Source: a virus
DNA: 30,066 nt
Strand: one strand, 5' to 3'
Virus record (IMG/VR): IMGVR_UViG_3300022707_002252
Span: 1-30,066 of that record
Within the stretch, counting starts at the first letter, position 1. Each line of letters starts with the position of its first letter. A program made the translations under genes and the position numbers. Below, one piece after another: positions 7,693 to 13,783 of the stretch. Below the pieces are notes generated by a model that saw nothing but the letters and a program-made list of their open reading frames with translations, ran no database searches and had not been told where the DNA came from.

Positions 7693-8154
7693 CTATCCCT
7701 CTATCCTTTTTACTGAGTTTTTGACAATCTGAGCTATCTTCGTGCATTCGATCTGGAAATTATCTTGTGCCTCGTTTTCCTGTTTATTGTAGTTAACTAT
7801 TGTTTCGGCAGCGTCGGTAAATTCTGACCAGTCCTGATTACGTTCCTGCCACTTTTGAGCCGATACATATTGCGCCGTGGTAATTTTTGGTGGCTCAGGA
7901 TTGAGAATATTATTAATATCTGCCGGCACAGGCATATTTTTATTGGTTTTCATGTATTGTTTAAGACCATACAGGACTTGCTCTACAGAATAATCCTCCT
8001 CTAAAACAAATCTCCACCCGCTCAGCCTTATATCAAGATCAAGCGCTTCTTTGTACGTGGTCTGAGTTTTGTAAGCGAATGTCAAAGCCATGCCTAATTG
8101 TTTTAGTTCTTCACTTTGCCAGGAATCTTGCGAGCTCTGCGTCTGCGTTGTCAT
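7693..8154 (-). CDS. Probable helicase loader (G39P / lambda P-like)
   Basis: Read from ATG 8154 (MTTQTQSSQDSW), which has AGGGGG eight bases upstream; an in-frame ATG at 8190 lacks this. The region around residues 35-85 (ALDLDIRLSGWRFVLEEDYSVEQVLYGLKQYMKTNKNMPVPADINNIL) matches phage helicase-loader N-domains, which carry a repeated '…VLAALKxYIxxNKFPPTxADI' block. It overlaps the initiator gene by 44 bases, the same order as lambda O-P. The function is a family and context inference. Confidence 0.65.
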   Translation of the reverse strand: MTTQTQSSQDSWQSEELKQLGMALTFAYKTQTTYKEALDLDIRLSGWRFVLEEDYSVEQVLYGLKQYMKTNKNMPVPADINNILNPEPPKITTAQYVSAQKWQERNQDWSEFTDAAETIVNYNKQENEAQDNFQIECTKIAQIVKNSVKRIEG

Positions 8155-8785
8155 TTTTATTACCCCCTTTGTTATCCGGCTCAAAGACACCCTTCCAGCC
8201 GTTCATAATACTTGTGTTCAATACTGTGTTTACGTCATGGCCTTTGCCATGCCACTCAGTTAATTGGTTGACGATTCTAACAGCCATTAACTTTGTAAAT
8301 TTGCTGCCGCCCCTATGCTTTACGAAATCTAACCAAGTATCGCCATCAATAAAACGTGGAATCTCCAAGGACTCTTTTCTTTCCTTATTACCATTATTAT
8401 CATTCTTGTTTGTTGTTACTTGTTTGTTATTTGTTTGCTGTTGGTTTGTTACTTGTTTGTTATTTGTTTGTTTATGTATCTGATGTTTTTCCCATTTAAC
8501 TATTGATATTATTGAATATTTATTTGTTGATTTGATTGTTATATCGTTTGTTGATTTTAATTTTTTTAAAGCAGTCCTTATTTGTTGTGGACTTAGCCCT
8601 ATTTGTTCAGAAAGGCTATATAGCCCTGTCAGCTTACTTCCTGATGGAATAACAACCCCTCGCCATTTCTTTGGCTTATGATTTGCTGTGACCAATAAAT
8701 GCATAAACAAGCGAAATGTATTAGGATCATCATACCATTCCCAATCTGTTATTTTTCTGTGTAATTTTATCCAGCCGTCAGACAT
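8111..8785 (-). CDS. Phage replication initiator (replisome-organiser N-domain)
   Basis: Residues 1-80 (GWIKLHRKITDWEWYDDPNTFRLF…LYSLSEQIGLSPQQIRTALKKL) form the winged-helix DNA-binding domain typical of phage replisome organisers and O-type initiators. Residues ~105-130 are a Gln/Asn/Thr/Lys linker coded by near-perfect 25-bp direct repeats. The C-terminal part (FIDGDTWLDFVKHR…VFEPDNKGG) looks like a partner-binding domain. By analogy with lambda O, the repeats may be origin iterons inside the initiator gene. The loader-like gene follows directly. Confidence 0.85.
   Translation of the reverse strand: MSDGWIKLHRKITDWEWYDDPNTFRLFMHLLVTANHKPKKWRGVVIPSGSKLTGLYSLSEQIGLSPQQIRTALKKLKSTNDITIKSTNKYSIISIVKWEKHQIHKQTNNKQVTNQQQTNNKQVTTNKNDNNGNKERKESLEIPRFIDGDTWLDFVKHRGGSKFTKLMAVRIVNQLTEWHGKGHDVNTVLNTSIMNGWKGVFEPDNKGGNKNDNADAELARFLAK
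8413..8470. repeat. Two 25-bp direct repeats, candidate replication origin iterons
   Basis: Copies at 8413-8437 and 8446-8470 are identical over 25 bases and start 33 bases apart. They form a run made only of G and T with a few A and C on the plus strand. They encode QTNNKQVT twice, 11 codons apart, in the initiator's linker. The location inside an initiator gene matches lambda-type origins, but two copies alone is modest evidence. Confidence 0.6.
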
Positions 8786-9111
8786 TATTTTTCACCATGA
8801 AATTTTATAAGGAAATCTTTGGGCACACCTACACCCTTGATTGTTAAATAATCTATTTGTCTTTTACTAAAAGGAACCCTGCCGCAACTTTTCATATCCA
8901 TACGCAATCTATGCTCCTCAAAAGTAAACACTGATTTAATGGAATTGCACTCATGGCAGCATGCAAGATAGTTTTCTACAACACTATTGCCGCCTTTTGA
9001 TTTTGGAATCTTATGGTCTATACATTGAGCGGGGTTGCCGCAGTAAAAGCACAAAGAATAATCATCTAAGATTTGCTCTCTATCTGTATTTTTAATTTCT
9101 TTTTTTGGCAT
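8785..9111 (-). CDS. HNH endonuclease (small, CxxC type)
   Basis: This 108-aa protein has CFYCGNPA (residues 21-28), IDHKIPKSKGG (31-41), ENYLACCHECN (46-56), the complete beta-beta-alpha metal HNH motif with two CxxC zinc pairs. AGGGGA five bases before the ATG is a good ribosome site, but TAGGGG can pair with CCCCTA at 9160-9165 in its leader. It is the first gene after the 9186-9216 promoter, so it heads the leftward replication operon. Confidence 0.9.
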   Translation of the reverse strand: MPKKEIKNTDREQILDDYSLCFYCGNPAQCIDHKIPKSKGGNSVVENYLACCHECNSIKSVFTFEEHRLRMDMKSCGRVPFSKRQIDYLTIKGVGVPKDFLIKFHGEK

Positions 9112-9116
9112 GTGTT

Positions 9117-9181
9117 CCCCTACTAGAAATTTGCTCGCCCAACCGAGTAGGCGGTCAGCTAGGGGCGATCAACCCACGAGC
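9117..9181 (-). promoter_or_regulatory. Structured 5' leader with mutually exclusive hairpins
   Basis: In the leftward transcript, TCGCCC (9168-9163) pairs with GGGCGA (9140-9135) around an inner ACCG/CGGT stem. CCCCTA (9165-9160) is also the exact complement of TAGGGG (9122-9117), which includes the ribosome site of the HNH gene at 9111. The two pairings share bases 9163-9165, so only one can form, a switch-like arrangement. Predicted by eye only. Confidence 0.4.
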
Positions 9182-9185
9182 TACA

Positions 9186-9216
9186 GTTATAATAATCATT
9201 TAGTATACTAAGTCAA
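9186..9216 (-). promoter_or_regulatory. Leftward promoter with operator palindrome
   Basis: On the minus strand the -35 is TTGACT (9216-9211) and the -10 is TATAAC (9191-9186) or TTATAA one base earlier, spacing 18-19. TTAGTATACTAA (9200-9211) fills the spacer from the last base of the -35 onward, at the same offset as at 14703. It drives the replication operon from 9111. Confidence 0.65.
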
Positions 9217-9236
9217 TTTATTTTTCATTTCTTTGT

Positions 9237-9737
9237 TTATGTTGCTTTTAAATGCTCGCTTAATTGTGGAAATATTTTTTCAACAAGGTTTTGAAGCTCA
9301 AATTTTTCACATTTTCCAAGATAATACATGGAGGAGTGGATCAAACTTTGCTTTTCAAACCACCGCCAATATTCTTCTCCCGATAAAAGCTCTGATTGTT
9401 TATGGCAACCCTCACAGAGTAGATGAAAATTTGAAATTTCATTGCTTCCACCACAACATTTTGCAAGAATGTGCGCCCTTTCCGTACTATTTTGCCCCTC
9501 TTTTTTAGAGTAATCAACTCCGCAAGCAAAACAGGCATCGTACTCATAAGCATCGGCGCGGTCGATAAATTTATCCATTTTTACTAATTCTGGAACCCAA
9601 TATGCTTTGATATTTTCTCTTGTGGCTCTTGATGATTTTGTAACACGCAGCCTTTTTTTCGGCTTCTTTTTTCTCTTATGCTTTAAATGTTCTGGCAGAT
9701 GTTTTGCTTTATATTTTATTTTTGGTCTATCCATCAT
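9237..9737 (-). CDS. HNH endonuclease with basic N-terminus
   Basis: This is a 166-aa protein. Residues 1-40 are strikingly basic (KHLPEHLKHKRKKKPKKRLR). The nuclease core is CFACGVDYSKKEG (residues 69-81), ERAHILAKCCGGS and NFHLLCEGCHKQ, with paired CxxC zinc sites around the His. It overlaps the serine recombinase stop by 11 bases and ends about 125 bases before the next gene, with a promoter in between. It resembles stand-alone phage HNH genes. Confidence 0.88.
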   Translation of the reverse strand: MMDRPKIKYKAKHLPEHLKHKRKKKPKKRLRVTKSSRATRENIKAYWVPELVKMDKFIDRADAYEYDACFACGVDYSKKEGQNSTERAHILAKCCGGSNEISNFHLLCEGCHKQSELLSGEEYWRWFEKQSLIHSSMYYLGKCEKFELQNLVEKIFPQLSEHLKAT

Positions 9738-10416
9738 CTTCCCCGAAATTTTCTAACATATATTTTATAGATGATGCAGCATATGGCTTTCCAGTATCAA
9801 GGCCGCCTAACATAACGCAAAATCCAGCCTCTTGTAATCCGGCGCTTATATTTCTCAGCGACAAACCCTGTTCTTTTAATTGCTTGGCAAGCTCTATAGC
9901 TTCAGGGGGGGCTGGTTTTCTACCCTCGCAACGGCCTGTATTTTTCTTTTTCCTGATTCGGCCTTTCTTCATTTTATCGACCAAGTTTCTTTTTTCAAAC
10001 TCTGCTACAGCCCCTAAAATTTGCCTTATAAGTATGGCCGTAGGTGTTTCGTCTGTAAAATTATCAGGAGCATCTACAGGAATAAGGGTTATCCCGTTTT
10101 TCTTTAAAAAGTCATGTCCTGTAAGCTGTACTATTAAATCACGAGCAAACCGGCTGGCGTTTTCTACAAGAATTATCGTTACACTATTCGCAAGGGCATA
10201 CTCTAATATCTCAGAAAACCCCTCTCTATCCATAACAGAGTCCGAGCCTTTTACCGCAGCGTCATACGCCTCCTTGACGATTTCAAGGTTAGCCCGTTCC
10301 GCGTATTTTCTAACGGCACTTTCTTGTCTACTTAGGCTATCTTTATCATCACCGAGCCCCGTTGCGCTAGATGTGCGATAATAACCTACTGCTTTTCGTC
10401 TTTTTTGAGTGTCCAC
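9727..10416 (-). CDS. Small serine recombinase (resolvase/invertase family)
   Basis: This 229-aa protein has the catalytic N-domain GYYRTSSATG (nucleophile likely S16), LSRQESAVRKYAE, VENASRFARD and TLIPVD. LIRQILGAVAEFEKRNLVDKMKKGR (the E-helix region) follows, then a short HTH C-domain (LRNISAGLQEAG). It is too short for a large serine integrase; resolution, inversion or integration are all possible. It starts at GTG 10416 with a -10 box only 8 bases upstream and no ribosome site, so it is probably leaderless. Confidence 0.92.
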   Translation of the reverse strand: MDTQKRRKAVGYYRTSSATGLGDDKDSLSRQESAVRKYAERANLEIVKEAYDAAVKGSDSVMDREGFSEILEYALANSVTIILVENASRFARDLIVQLTGHDFLKKNGITLIPVDAPDNFTDETPTAILIRQILGAVAEFEKRNLVDKMKKGRIRKKKNTGRCEGRKPAPPEAIELAKQLKEQGLSLRNISAGLQEAGFCVMLGGLDTGKPYAASSIKYMLENFGEDDG

Positions 10417-10424
10417 AGGTGTAT

Positions 10425-10452
10425 ATTATAAGGCTATTCTGTACAAAGTAAA
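10425..10452 (-). promoter_or_regulatory. Promoter for the recombinase; near-leaderless start
   Basis: TTTACT (10452-10447), 16-base spacer and a perfect TATAAT (10430-10425) on the minus strand. The start codon at 10416 lies 8 bases after the -10, so transcription begins at or within a base or two of it. Two AGTATAC-like elements lie further upstream near 10497-10520 and may be weak operator copies. Confidence 0.6.
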
Positions 10453-10603
10453 CATATTAAACAGTTTATAAAACAATGGTTTAGGCCATATACGTGTTTT
10501 ATACTATTTGCTGTATACTTTCGCACGATAGAAAACACCCCTAACAAAATACCAATATAACCCCATATTTACTAGGAATTACAATGGCTTAACACTTTAA
10601 AAT

Positions 10604-10771
10604 CTACCCCTTCAAATATTTAAGTATTTCCGTACAGCATTGCCACCATTTCTCAGTCATTATTTTTTGCCGTAAATCGCTGGGTAGCATGTTAAAACAC
10701 GTTATGCATACATGATGGTTTCGAGGCATTTGAAAATTACAGCCGGCAATCTTGCAAGTTTTTTGTTTCAT
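10604..10771 (-). CDS. Small zinc-finger-like protein
   Basis: This 55-aa ORF (MKQKTCKIAGCNFQMPRNHHVCITCFNMLP...) has C-x4-C, HH and C-x2-C, a plausible single zinc finger, followed by a Trp/Cys helix (TEKWWQCCTEILKYLK). Its ATG overlaps the upstream stop (ATGA). Roughly 190 bases of noncoding DNA, including the recombinase promoter, follow before 10416. Confidence 0.6.
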   Translation of the reverse strand: MKQKTCKIAGCNFQMPRNHHVCITCFNMLPSDLRQKIMTEKWWQCCTEILKYLKG

Positions 10772-10998
10772 GCGAACATATCCTGAGTTTTGTCACAACG
10801 CGGCTCTGGTTTATCGTAGGAACACAATAAGTCTGCATCATCTATTTCAATATCTATTTGGCTTGTGTCTATCGAATCTTCCAAGTCTTTTTGATAAGCT
10901 ATATCAAAAGCCTCTTTCTCGATTTCAGCATCGACCTCGACAGTTACGCGATTGCTACCGCTATAGCTTATTAACAATTGTATTTCGTATGTTTGCAT
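10768..10998 (-). CDS. Acidic hypothetical protein
   Basis: This 76-aa protein begins MQTYEIQLLISYSGSNRVTVEVDAE and is very acidic in the middle (DLEDSIDTSQIDIEIDDADLL). It has the look of phage DNA-mimic or inhibitor proteins, but that is only a charge-based idea. It overlaps its neighbours on both sides (by 1 and 4 bases), so it is translated with the wHTH gene. Confidence 0.62.
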   Translation of the reverse strand: MQTYEIQLLISYSGSNRVTVEVDAEIEKEAFDIAYQKDLEDSIDTSQIDIEIDDADLLCSYDKPEPRCDKTQDMFA

Positions 10999-11525
10999 TA
11001 CACGCCTGCCAGTCTTTTAATGAGGTTGTACACATGATCGTCTTGCCTGACAACGAGGCTATAATAGGCGTCAATTTTTTCTATAAACCGCTTAAGAGAT
11101 TTCCTGTCCACTTCCTCTATCATCGGGTCTGGCATTTTCCCCACTTTTTTGAAAGGTATGGTAGGGCGATTTGCTACAAATAGAGGTGTTACATAAACAT
11201 TAGCGTTGCGCCCCTTTCTGGTTTTGCGAGTCGCCTTTAGTTTTATTATATATATTCCACGCTCAAGCTCGATAATGCGGGGAGAGTAAAAGCTGCTGTC
11301 ATACCCCCGTCTTTTGGAAATTTCGTCATTAGTAAGTCCGTTTAATCCAGCGTCTCGAATCATTGCAAAGATTATTTTCCTATCCGCTCCGGCGTCGGTT
11401 TTCTTCACAGCCGCCTCTGTAGAGGTTTCGCTATGGCTTTGATAGGGCAAAGACTCTTTATGCTCAGTCATTCCAGCCTCAAAATTACTTAATGCTTGAT
11501 CGTTTAGGTTTTGTCCTTTACTCAT
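10998..11525 (-). CDS. Winged-helix DNA-binding protein
   Basis: This is a 175-aa protein. Residues 1-45 are disordered and polar. Residues ~48-115 (ADRKIIFAMIRDAGLNGLTNDEISKRRGYDSSFYSPRIIELERGIYII…NVYV) fit a winged helix with recognition helix YSPRIIELE. A helical C-terminus follows. It is the first gene of the leftward block beside the divergent regulatory region at 11556-11602, uses the AAAGGCTGAAA leader, and is a candidate for an early regulator. Confidence 0.68.
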   Translation of the reverse strand: MSKGQNLNDQALSNFEAGMTEHKESLPYQSHSETSTEAAVKKTDAGADRKIIFAMIRDAGLNGLTNDEISKRRGYDSSFYSPRIIELERGIYIIKLKATRKTRKGRNANVYVTPLFVANRPTIPFKKVGKMPDPMIEEVDRKSLKRFIEKIDAYYSLVVRQDDHVYNLIKRLAGV

Positions 11526-11555
11526 GGTTTTCAGCCTTTCAAAATAAATATTTAT

Positions 11556-11602
11556 TTAACTATTGCATAAACTGTTTTAGTATACTATATGTACTAAGTC
11601 AA
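11556..11602. promoter_or_regulatory. Divergent promoter/operator region
   Basis: Between the leftward gene at 11525 and the rightward one at 11624 lie TTAGTATACTAT (11577-11588) and TACTAAGTCAA (11592-11602), two arms of the phage palindrome separated by a few bases. On the minus strand TTGACT (11602-11597) with a 17-base spacer meets a weak TAAAAC. On the plus strand TATACT (11581-11586) pairs with TTAACT (11556-11561) at 19 bases. Rightward and leftward transcription would both be covered by one bound repressor. Confidence 0.5.
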
Positions 11603-11623
11603 CTAAAAACGAAGGGCAATACA

Positions 11624-11857
11624 TTGAGAAAAAGAAATACACCAGAGGACATTACAATGGCTGAGCGTCAAGTATTCTATAAGAAAAATAGAATGTTTAT
11701 TTATGTGCTGGATGCATTTAGAGAAAAGTTAAAAACCTATGCGCGTAGTGACCCTCGGTTTAAATCTACGTCTATTTGTACCGTATATCTTATCAAGCTC
11801 GGTTTGAAGCACGACGTAAAAGACAGGGCTAAGGCGCTGGGGAGCGTGGATAAATGA
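11624..11857 (+). CDS. Small basic protein, possible regulator
   Basis: First gene of the rightward block. TTG at 11624 has GAAGGG seven bases upstream (77 aa); ATG at 11657 (66 aa, MAERQVFYKKNRMF) also has GAGG at usable distance, so the start is unresolved. The core IYVLDAFREKLKTYARSDPRFKSTSICTVYLIKLGLK has two amphipathic helices and could be ribbon-helix-helix-like. Its position next to the operator region makes it a candidate repressor. Confidence 0.6.
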   Translation: MRKRNTPEDITMAERQVFYKKNRMFIYVLDAFREKLKTYARSDPRFKSTSICTVYLIKLGLKHDVKDRAKALGSVDK

Positions 11858-12039
11858 GCGGAGAAGATAAGGGAATACTTTATATATTGGTGTTTGTCGC
11901 GACATGTATCGCTGCTTGGATAACGCACATATTTACATGTTTGTTTGCCGGTAAATACGTATTATTAATCGCCGGGGCTTTTGTTGCTCCAGTGGGCGTT
12001 ATACACGGAATAGGCATATGGTTCGGAGTTGACTGGTAG
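11854..12039 (+). CDS. Two-segment membrane protein
   Basis: This 61-aa protein has two hydrophobic stretches: ILYILVFVATCIAAWITHIF (residues 8-27) and YVLLIAGAFVAPVGVIHGI (35-53). They are joined by a short loop with one Lys. It overlaps the upstream stop (ATGA) and is co-translated with it. Small two-segment membrane proteins in early phage operons are often superinfection-exclusion or signalling peptides; nothing here proves it. Not placed in a lysis cassette. Confidence 0.6.
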   Translation: MSGEDKGILYILVFVATCIAAWITHIFTCLFAGKYVLLIAGAFVAPVGVIHGIGIWFGVDW

Positions 12040-12082
12040 AAACAATCACCTCTAATTTTAACAACTAACAGAAAGTAAGAAA

Positions 12083-12598
12083 ATGAGCCAAGTAGAATTT
12101 GATTTACGAGCAGGAATAAGGGTAAAGGATAAGGTAAGCGGCGCTGAAGGAATAATAACAAGCAGAGTCCAGCGTATTAACGGATGCTTGCAATATGTTG
12201 TAGAGACAAAATACAATGATGAAGGCAAAAAGGTAGCCACTTTTTATGCTGACTTTGAAGACCTTGAGATTTTAGACATGCAAGGAAAAAGCAAAAAATC
12301 CGAAACAATCAAGTTTGAATTTGAGACTGGCGATAAGGTTAAGAATAGAATACATAATAAAACGGGCTATATTACTGTTAGGCGCATCGACCCTAACGGA
12401 TGTATATCTTACTGGTATGAAAACGGAGAGCAAAGCTCTAAAGGTAATATTTTAGAGTTTATTGGATTTGAGCAAGAGTTTGTGCTTGTTGATCGCGGCC
12501 TTAATAAGCCGGCAATCGAATCTAAACCGCAAGAAACGCCAATTAAGCGGTCAAAGACAGGTTGTCGTAATGACGTACAGGCGCCGCCAAAATATTAA
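12083..12598 (+). CDS. Protein with an internal tandem domain duplication
   Basis: This is a 171-aa protein. Residues 11-41 (GIRVKDKVSGAEGIITSRVQ…NGCLQYVVE) and 83-113 (GDKVKNRIHNKTGYITVRRI…NGCISYWYEN) share the same plan of a beta strand, Gly turn and NGC-x-x-Y strand. This suggests a duplicated small beta-barrel (KOW/SH3-like). Its stop codon abuts the first base of the tRNA-like element at 12599. It is followed by the HNH ORF and the GapR-like gene. Function is unknown. Confidence 0.72.
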   Translation: MSQVEFDLRAGIRVKDKVSGAEGIITSRVQRINGCLQYVVETKYNDEGKKVATFYADFEDLEILDMQGKSKKSETIKFEFETGDKVKNRIHNKTGYITVRRIDPNGCISYWYENGEQSSKGNILEFIGFEQEFVLVDRGLNKPAIESKPQETPIKRSKTGCRNDVQAPPKY

Positions 12599-13065
12599 GC
12601 CGCTTTAGCTCAGTTGGTAGAGTACATGAATATATGTGAACACTGTAAGAAAAAGTTTAGGCCACACAACGATAGTCGTGGCAGGTTTTGTGGCAATCAA
12701 TGTCAGCAGGACTTAGCTTTTAATGACAGGTACAGGCAATGGCTACAAGGGATTGTGCCTAATAATATAAGCCCTAGGGGTTTGAAAAGGCTGGTCGTCC
12801 ACAGGGACTCATATAAGTGCGCGTCTTGCGACTTGGAAGAGTGGTTGGGTAAGCCGTTGGCTTTGGAGCTAGAACACATAGGCGGGGACTCAGGGGATAA
12901 TCGGCCTGATAATTTATGCCTATTATGCCCTAATTGTCATTCACAGACCCCAACTTATAAAACTAGGAATATAGGTAAGGGCAGATATGCTAGAAGAAAA
13001 CGTTACGCAGAAGGTAAAAGCTATTAAGCAGTTGGTCGTGGGTTCGAGTCCTACAGGCGGCACCA
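12599..13065 (+). other. Split tRNA gene (tRNA-Thr-like halves) surrounding an HNH ORF
   Basis: The 5' half runs GCCGCTT, TA, GCTC, AGTTGGTA, GAGT at 12599-12623: acceptor strand, D-stem and a canonical D-loop. The 3' half at 13038-13065 has T-stem GTGGG/CCTAC, T-loop TTCGAGT, acceptor AGGCGGC, discriminator A and encoded CCA. All seven acceptor pairs form (one G-T), as do all T-stem pairs (one G-T) and D-stem pairs (one G-T). The anticodon arm is replaced by 402 bases of ORF. GCAGT at 13028-13032 could be the arm's 3' strand. The halves look like tRNA-Thr. Not enough room for a group I intron. Confidence 0.78.
12626..13027 (+). CDS. HNH endonuclease inside the split tRNA gene
   Basis: This is 133 aa from ATG 12626, which lies in the position of the anticodon stem; a TTG at 12614 inside the D-loop is an alternative. 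An N-terminal zinc ribbon (C4, C7, C22, C26) precedes an HNH domain: CASC (65-68), LELEHIGGD (80-88), DNLCLLCPNCHSQ (95-107). The TAA stop ends one base before the GCAGT strand. No clear ribosome site exists, so translation may depend on coupling from 12083-12598 or on the tRNA fold. It is the only gene between the tRNA halves. Confidence 0.92.
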   Translation: MNICEHCKKKFRPHNDSRGRFCGNQCQQDLAFNDRYRQWLQGIVPNNISPRGLKRLVVHRDSYKCASCDLEEWLGKPLALELEHIGGDSGDNRPDNLCLLCPNCHSQTPTYKTRNIGKGRYARRKRYAEGKSY

Positions 13066-13085
13066 AATTTTAACAGGAGATAAAA

Positions 13086-13334
13086 ATGACAGACGGGGCA
13101 GTAGTAGGAAAGAGTTTGCTATCCTTTATAGAGAGAATCGAAAATTTAGAATCTGAGAAAGCTATCCTTACAGAAGACGTAAAGGATATTTACACAGAAT
13201 TAAAGAGCGCAGGTTTCGACGTTAAAACCACAAGAAAAATAGTTAAATTACGCGCTATGGACGAGGAAAAGAGATCAGAAGAACAGGCGTTACTAGAGAC
13301 ATACGCGAATGCAGTTCAATTAAAATTATTCTAA
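13086..13334 (+). CDS. DUF2312 / GapR-like DNA-associated protein
   Basis: This 82-aa protein has LSFIERIENLESEKAILTEDVKDIY, then LKSAGFDVKTTRKIVKLRAMDEEKR and EQALLETYANAV. These are the three helical blocks of DUF2312. GapR of Caulobacter, of this family, binds overtwisted AT-rich DNA ahead of forks. The family is mostly alphaproteobacterial, pointing to that host. AGGAG lies seven bases upstream; a terminator follows at 13349. A role near replication forks is family knowledge. Confidence 0.9.
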   Translation: MTDGAVVGKSLLSFIERIENLESEKAILTEDVKDIYTELKSAGFDVKTTRKIVKLRAMDEEKRSEEQALLETYANAVQLKLF

Positions 13335-13348
13335 TCCTACCCGACTAT

Positions 13349-13381
13349 AGGGGAGTCTCTTTTATGGCTCCCCTTTTTTTT
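13349..13381 (+). terminator. Intrinsic terminator
   Basis: AGGGGAG (13349-13355) and CTCCCCT (13368-13374) form a 7-bp stem with a 12-base loop, followed directly by eight T. It lies just after the GapR-like gene and would end the upstream rightward transcript, or attenuate it before the recombination genes. Confidence 0.85.
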
Positions 13382-13395
13382 GAAAGGCTGAAATC

Positions 13396-13680
13396 ATGAA
13401 AATAAATGGCAGAGAAATACACGACCCTATAGACGCTATAGATGATATATTAACGCAAATAAAAAAGATCGTTATAGTCGGTCTTATAATTATATTTATG
13501 TTGTTGATATATCTTTTTTTCTCAGTGCCAAAACCGAAAGATTATATTACGATGCAATCGCCTGTAAGAGTCAAAATGGCTGAGGGCTTAATAATTAATG
13601 GTACACTAATAGAGGTTATTCAATATGCAATCGATGAAGAATGGACACGGCAAATTGCCGACGAAGAGCGGAAAAATTAA
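13396..13680 (+). CDS. Single-pass membrane protein
   Basis: This is a 94-aa protein with a strong hydrophobic segment (IVIVGLIIIFMLLIYLFFSV, about residues 26-45) after a charged N-terminus and before a polar C-terminal half. That suggests an inner-membrane anchor with the C-terminus exported or cytoplasmic. Its start at 13396 follows the AAAGGCTGAAA leader by two bases. The 3' part overlaps the next small ORF out of frame. Function is unknown. Confidence 0.68.
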   Translation: MKINGREIHDPIDAIDDILTQIKKIVIVGLIIIFMLLIYLFFSVPKPKDYITMQSPVRVKMAEGLIINGTLIEVIQYAIDEEWTRQIADEERKN

Positions 13681-13783
13681 ACCGGATTTTAATAGAGGCT
13701 CGACACCTTACAGAGACAAAGGCATGCTTGTAATGCCAAAACCGACTCTACATTTAAACACTAACCAAAGGCTGAAACTATGA
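13625..13783 (+). CDS. Small basic ORF overlapping its neighbours
   Basis: This 52-aa ORF (MQSMKNGHGKLPTKSGKIKPDF...) begins inside the membrane protein in another frame and overlaps the exonuclease start by ATGA. It fills the otherwise noncoding 100 bases between them and is rich in Lys and Pro. Its last codons contain the ribosome leader of the next gene, which argues for coupling. Evidence is positional only. Confidence 0.4.
   Translation: MQSMKNGHGKLPTKSGKIKPDFNRGSTPYRDKGMLVMPKPTLHLNTNQRLKL

Noticed and set aside
8397-8480. CRISPR array
   Set aside because: The repeat is T/G-rich, has only two copies 33 bases apart, no unique spacers, and lies inside a coding frame.
9704-10381. Rightward 225-aa ORF
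   Set aside because: It is antisense to the serine recombinase, which has family motifs; codon pattern and lack of a start context mark it as a shadow.
10417-10603. Further gene in the ~190-base gap before the recombinase
   Set aside because: No frame above about 30 codons with a start and ribosome site. The gap holds the recombinase promoter and possible weak operators; otherwise nothing seen.
12599-13065. Group I or group II intron in a tRNA gene
   Set aside because: Only about 40 bases of the 467 are not tRNA halves or ORF. A group I core needs over 200 bases and a group II core more. No P7 or domain V-like pairing is seen.
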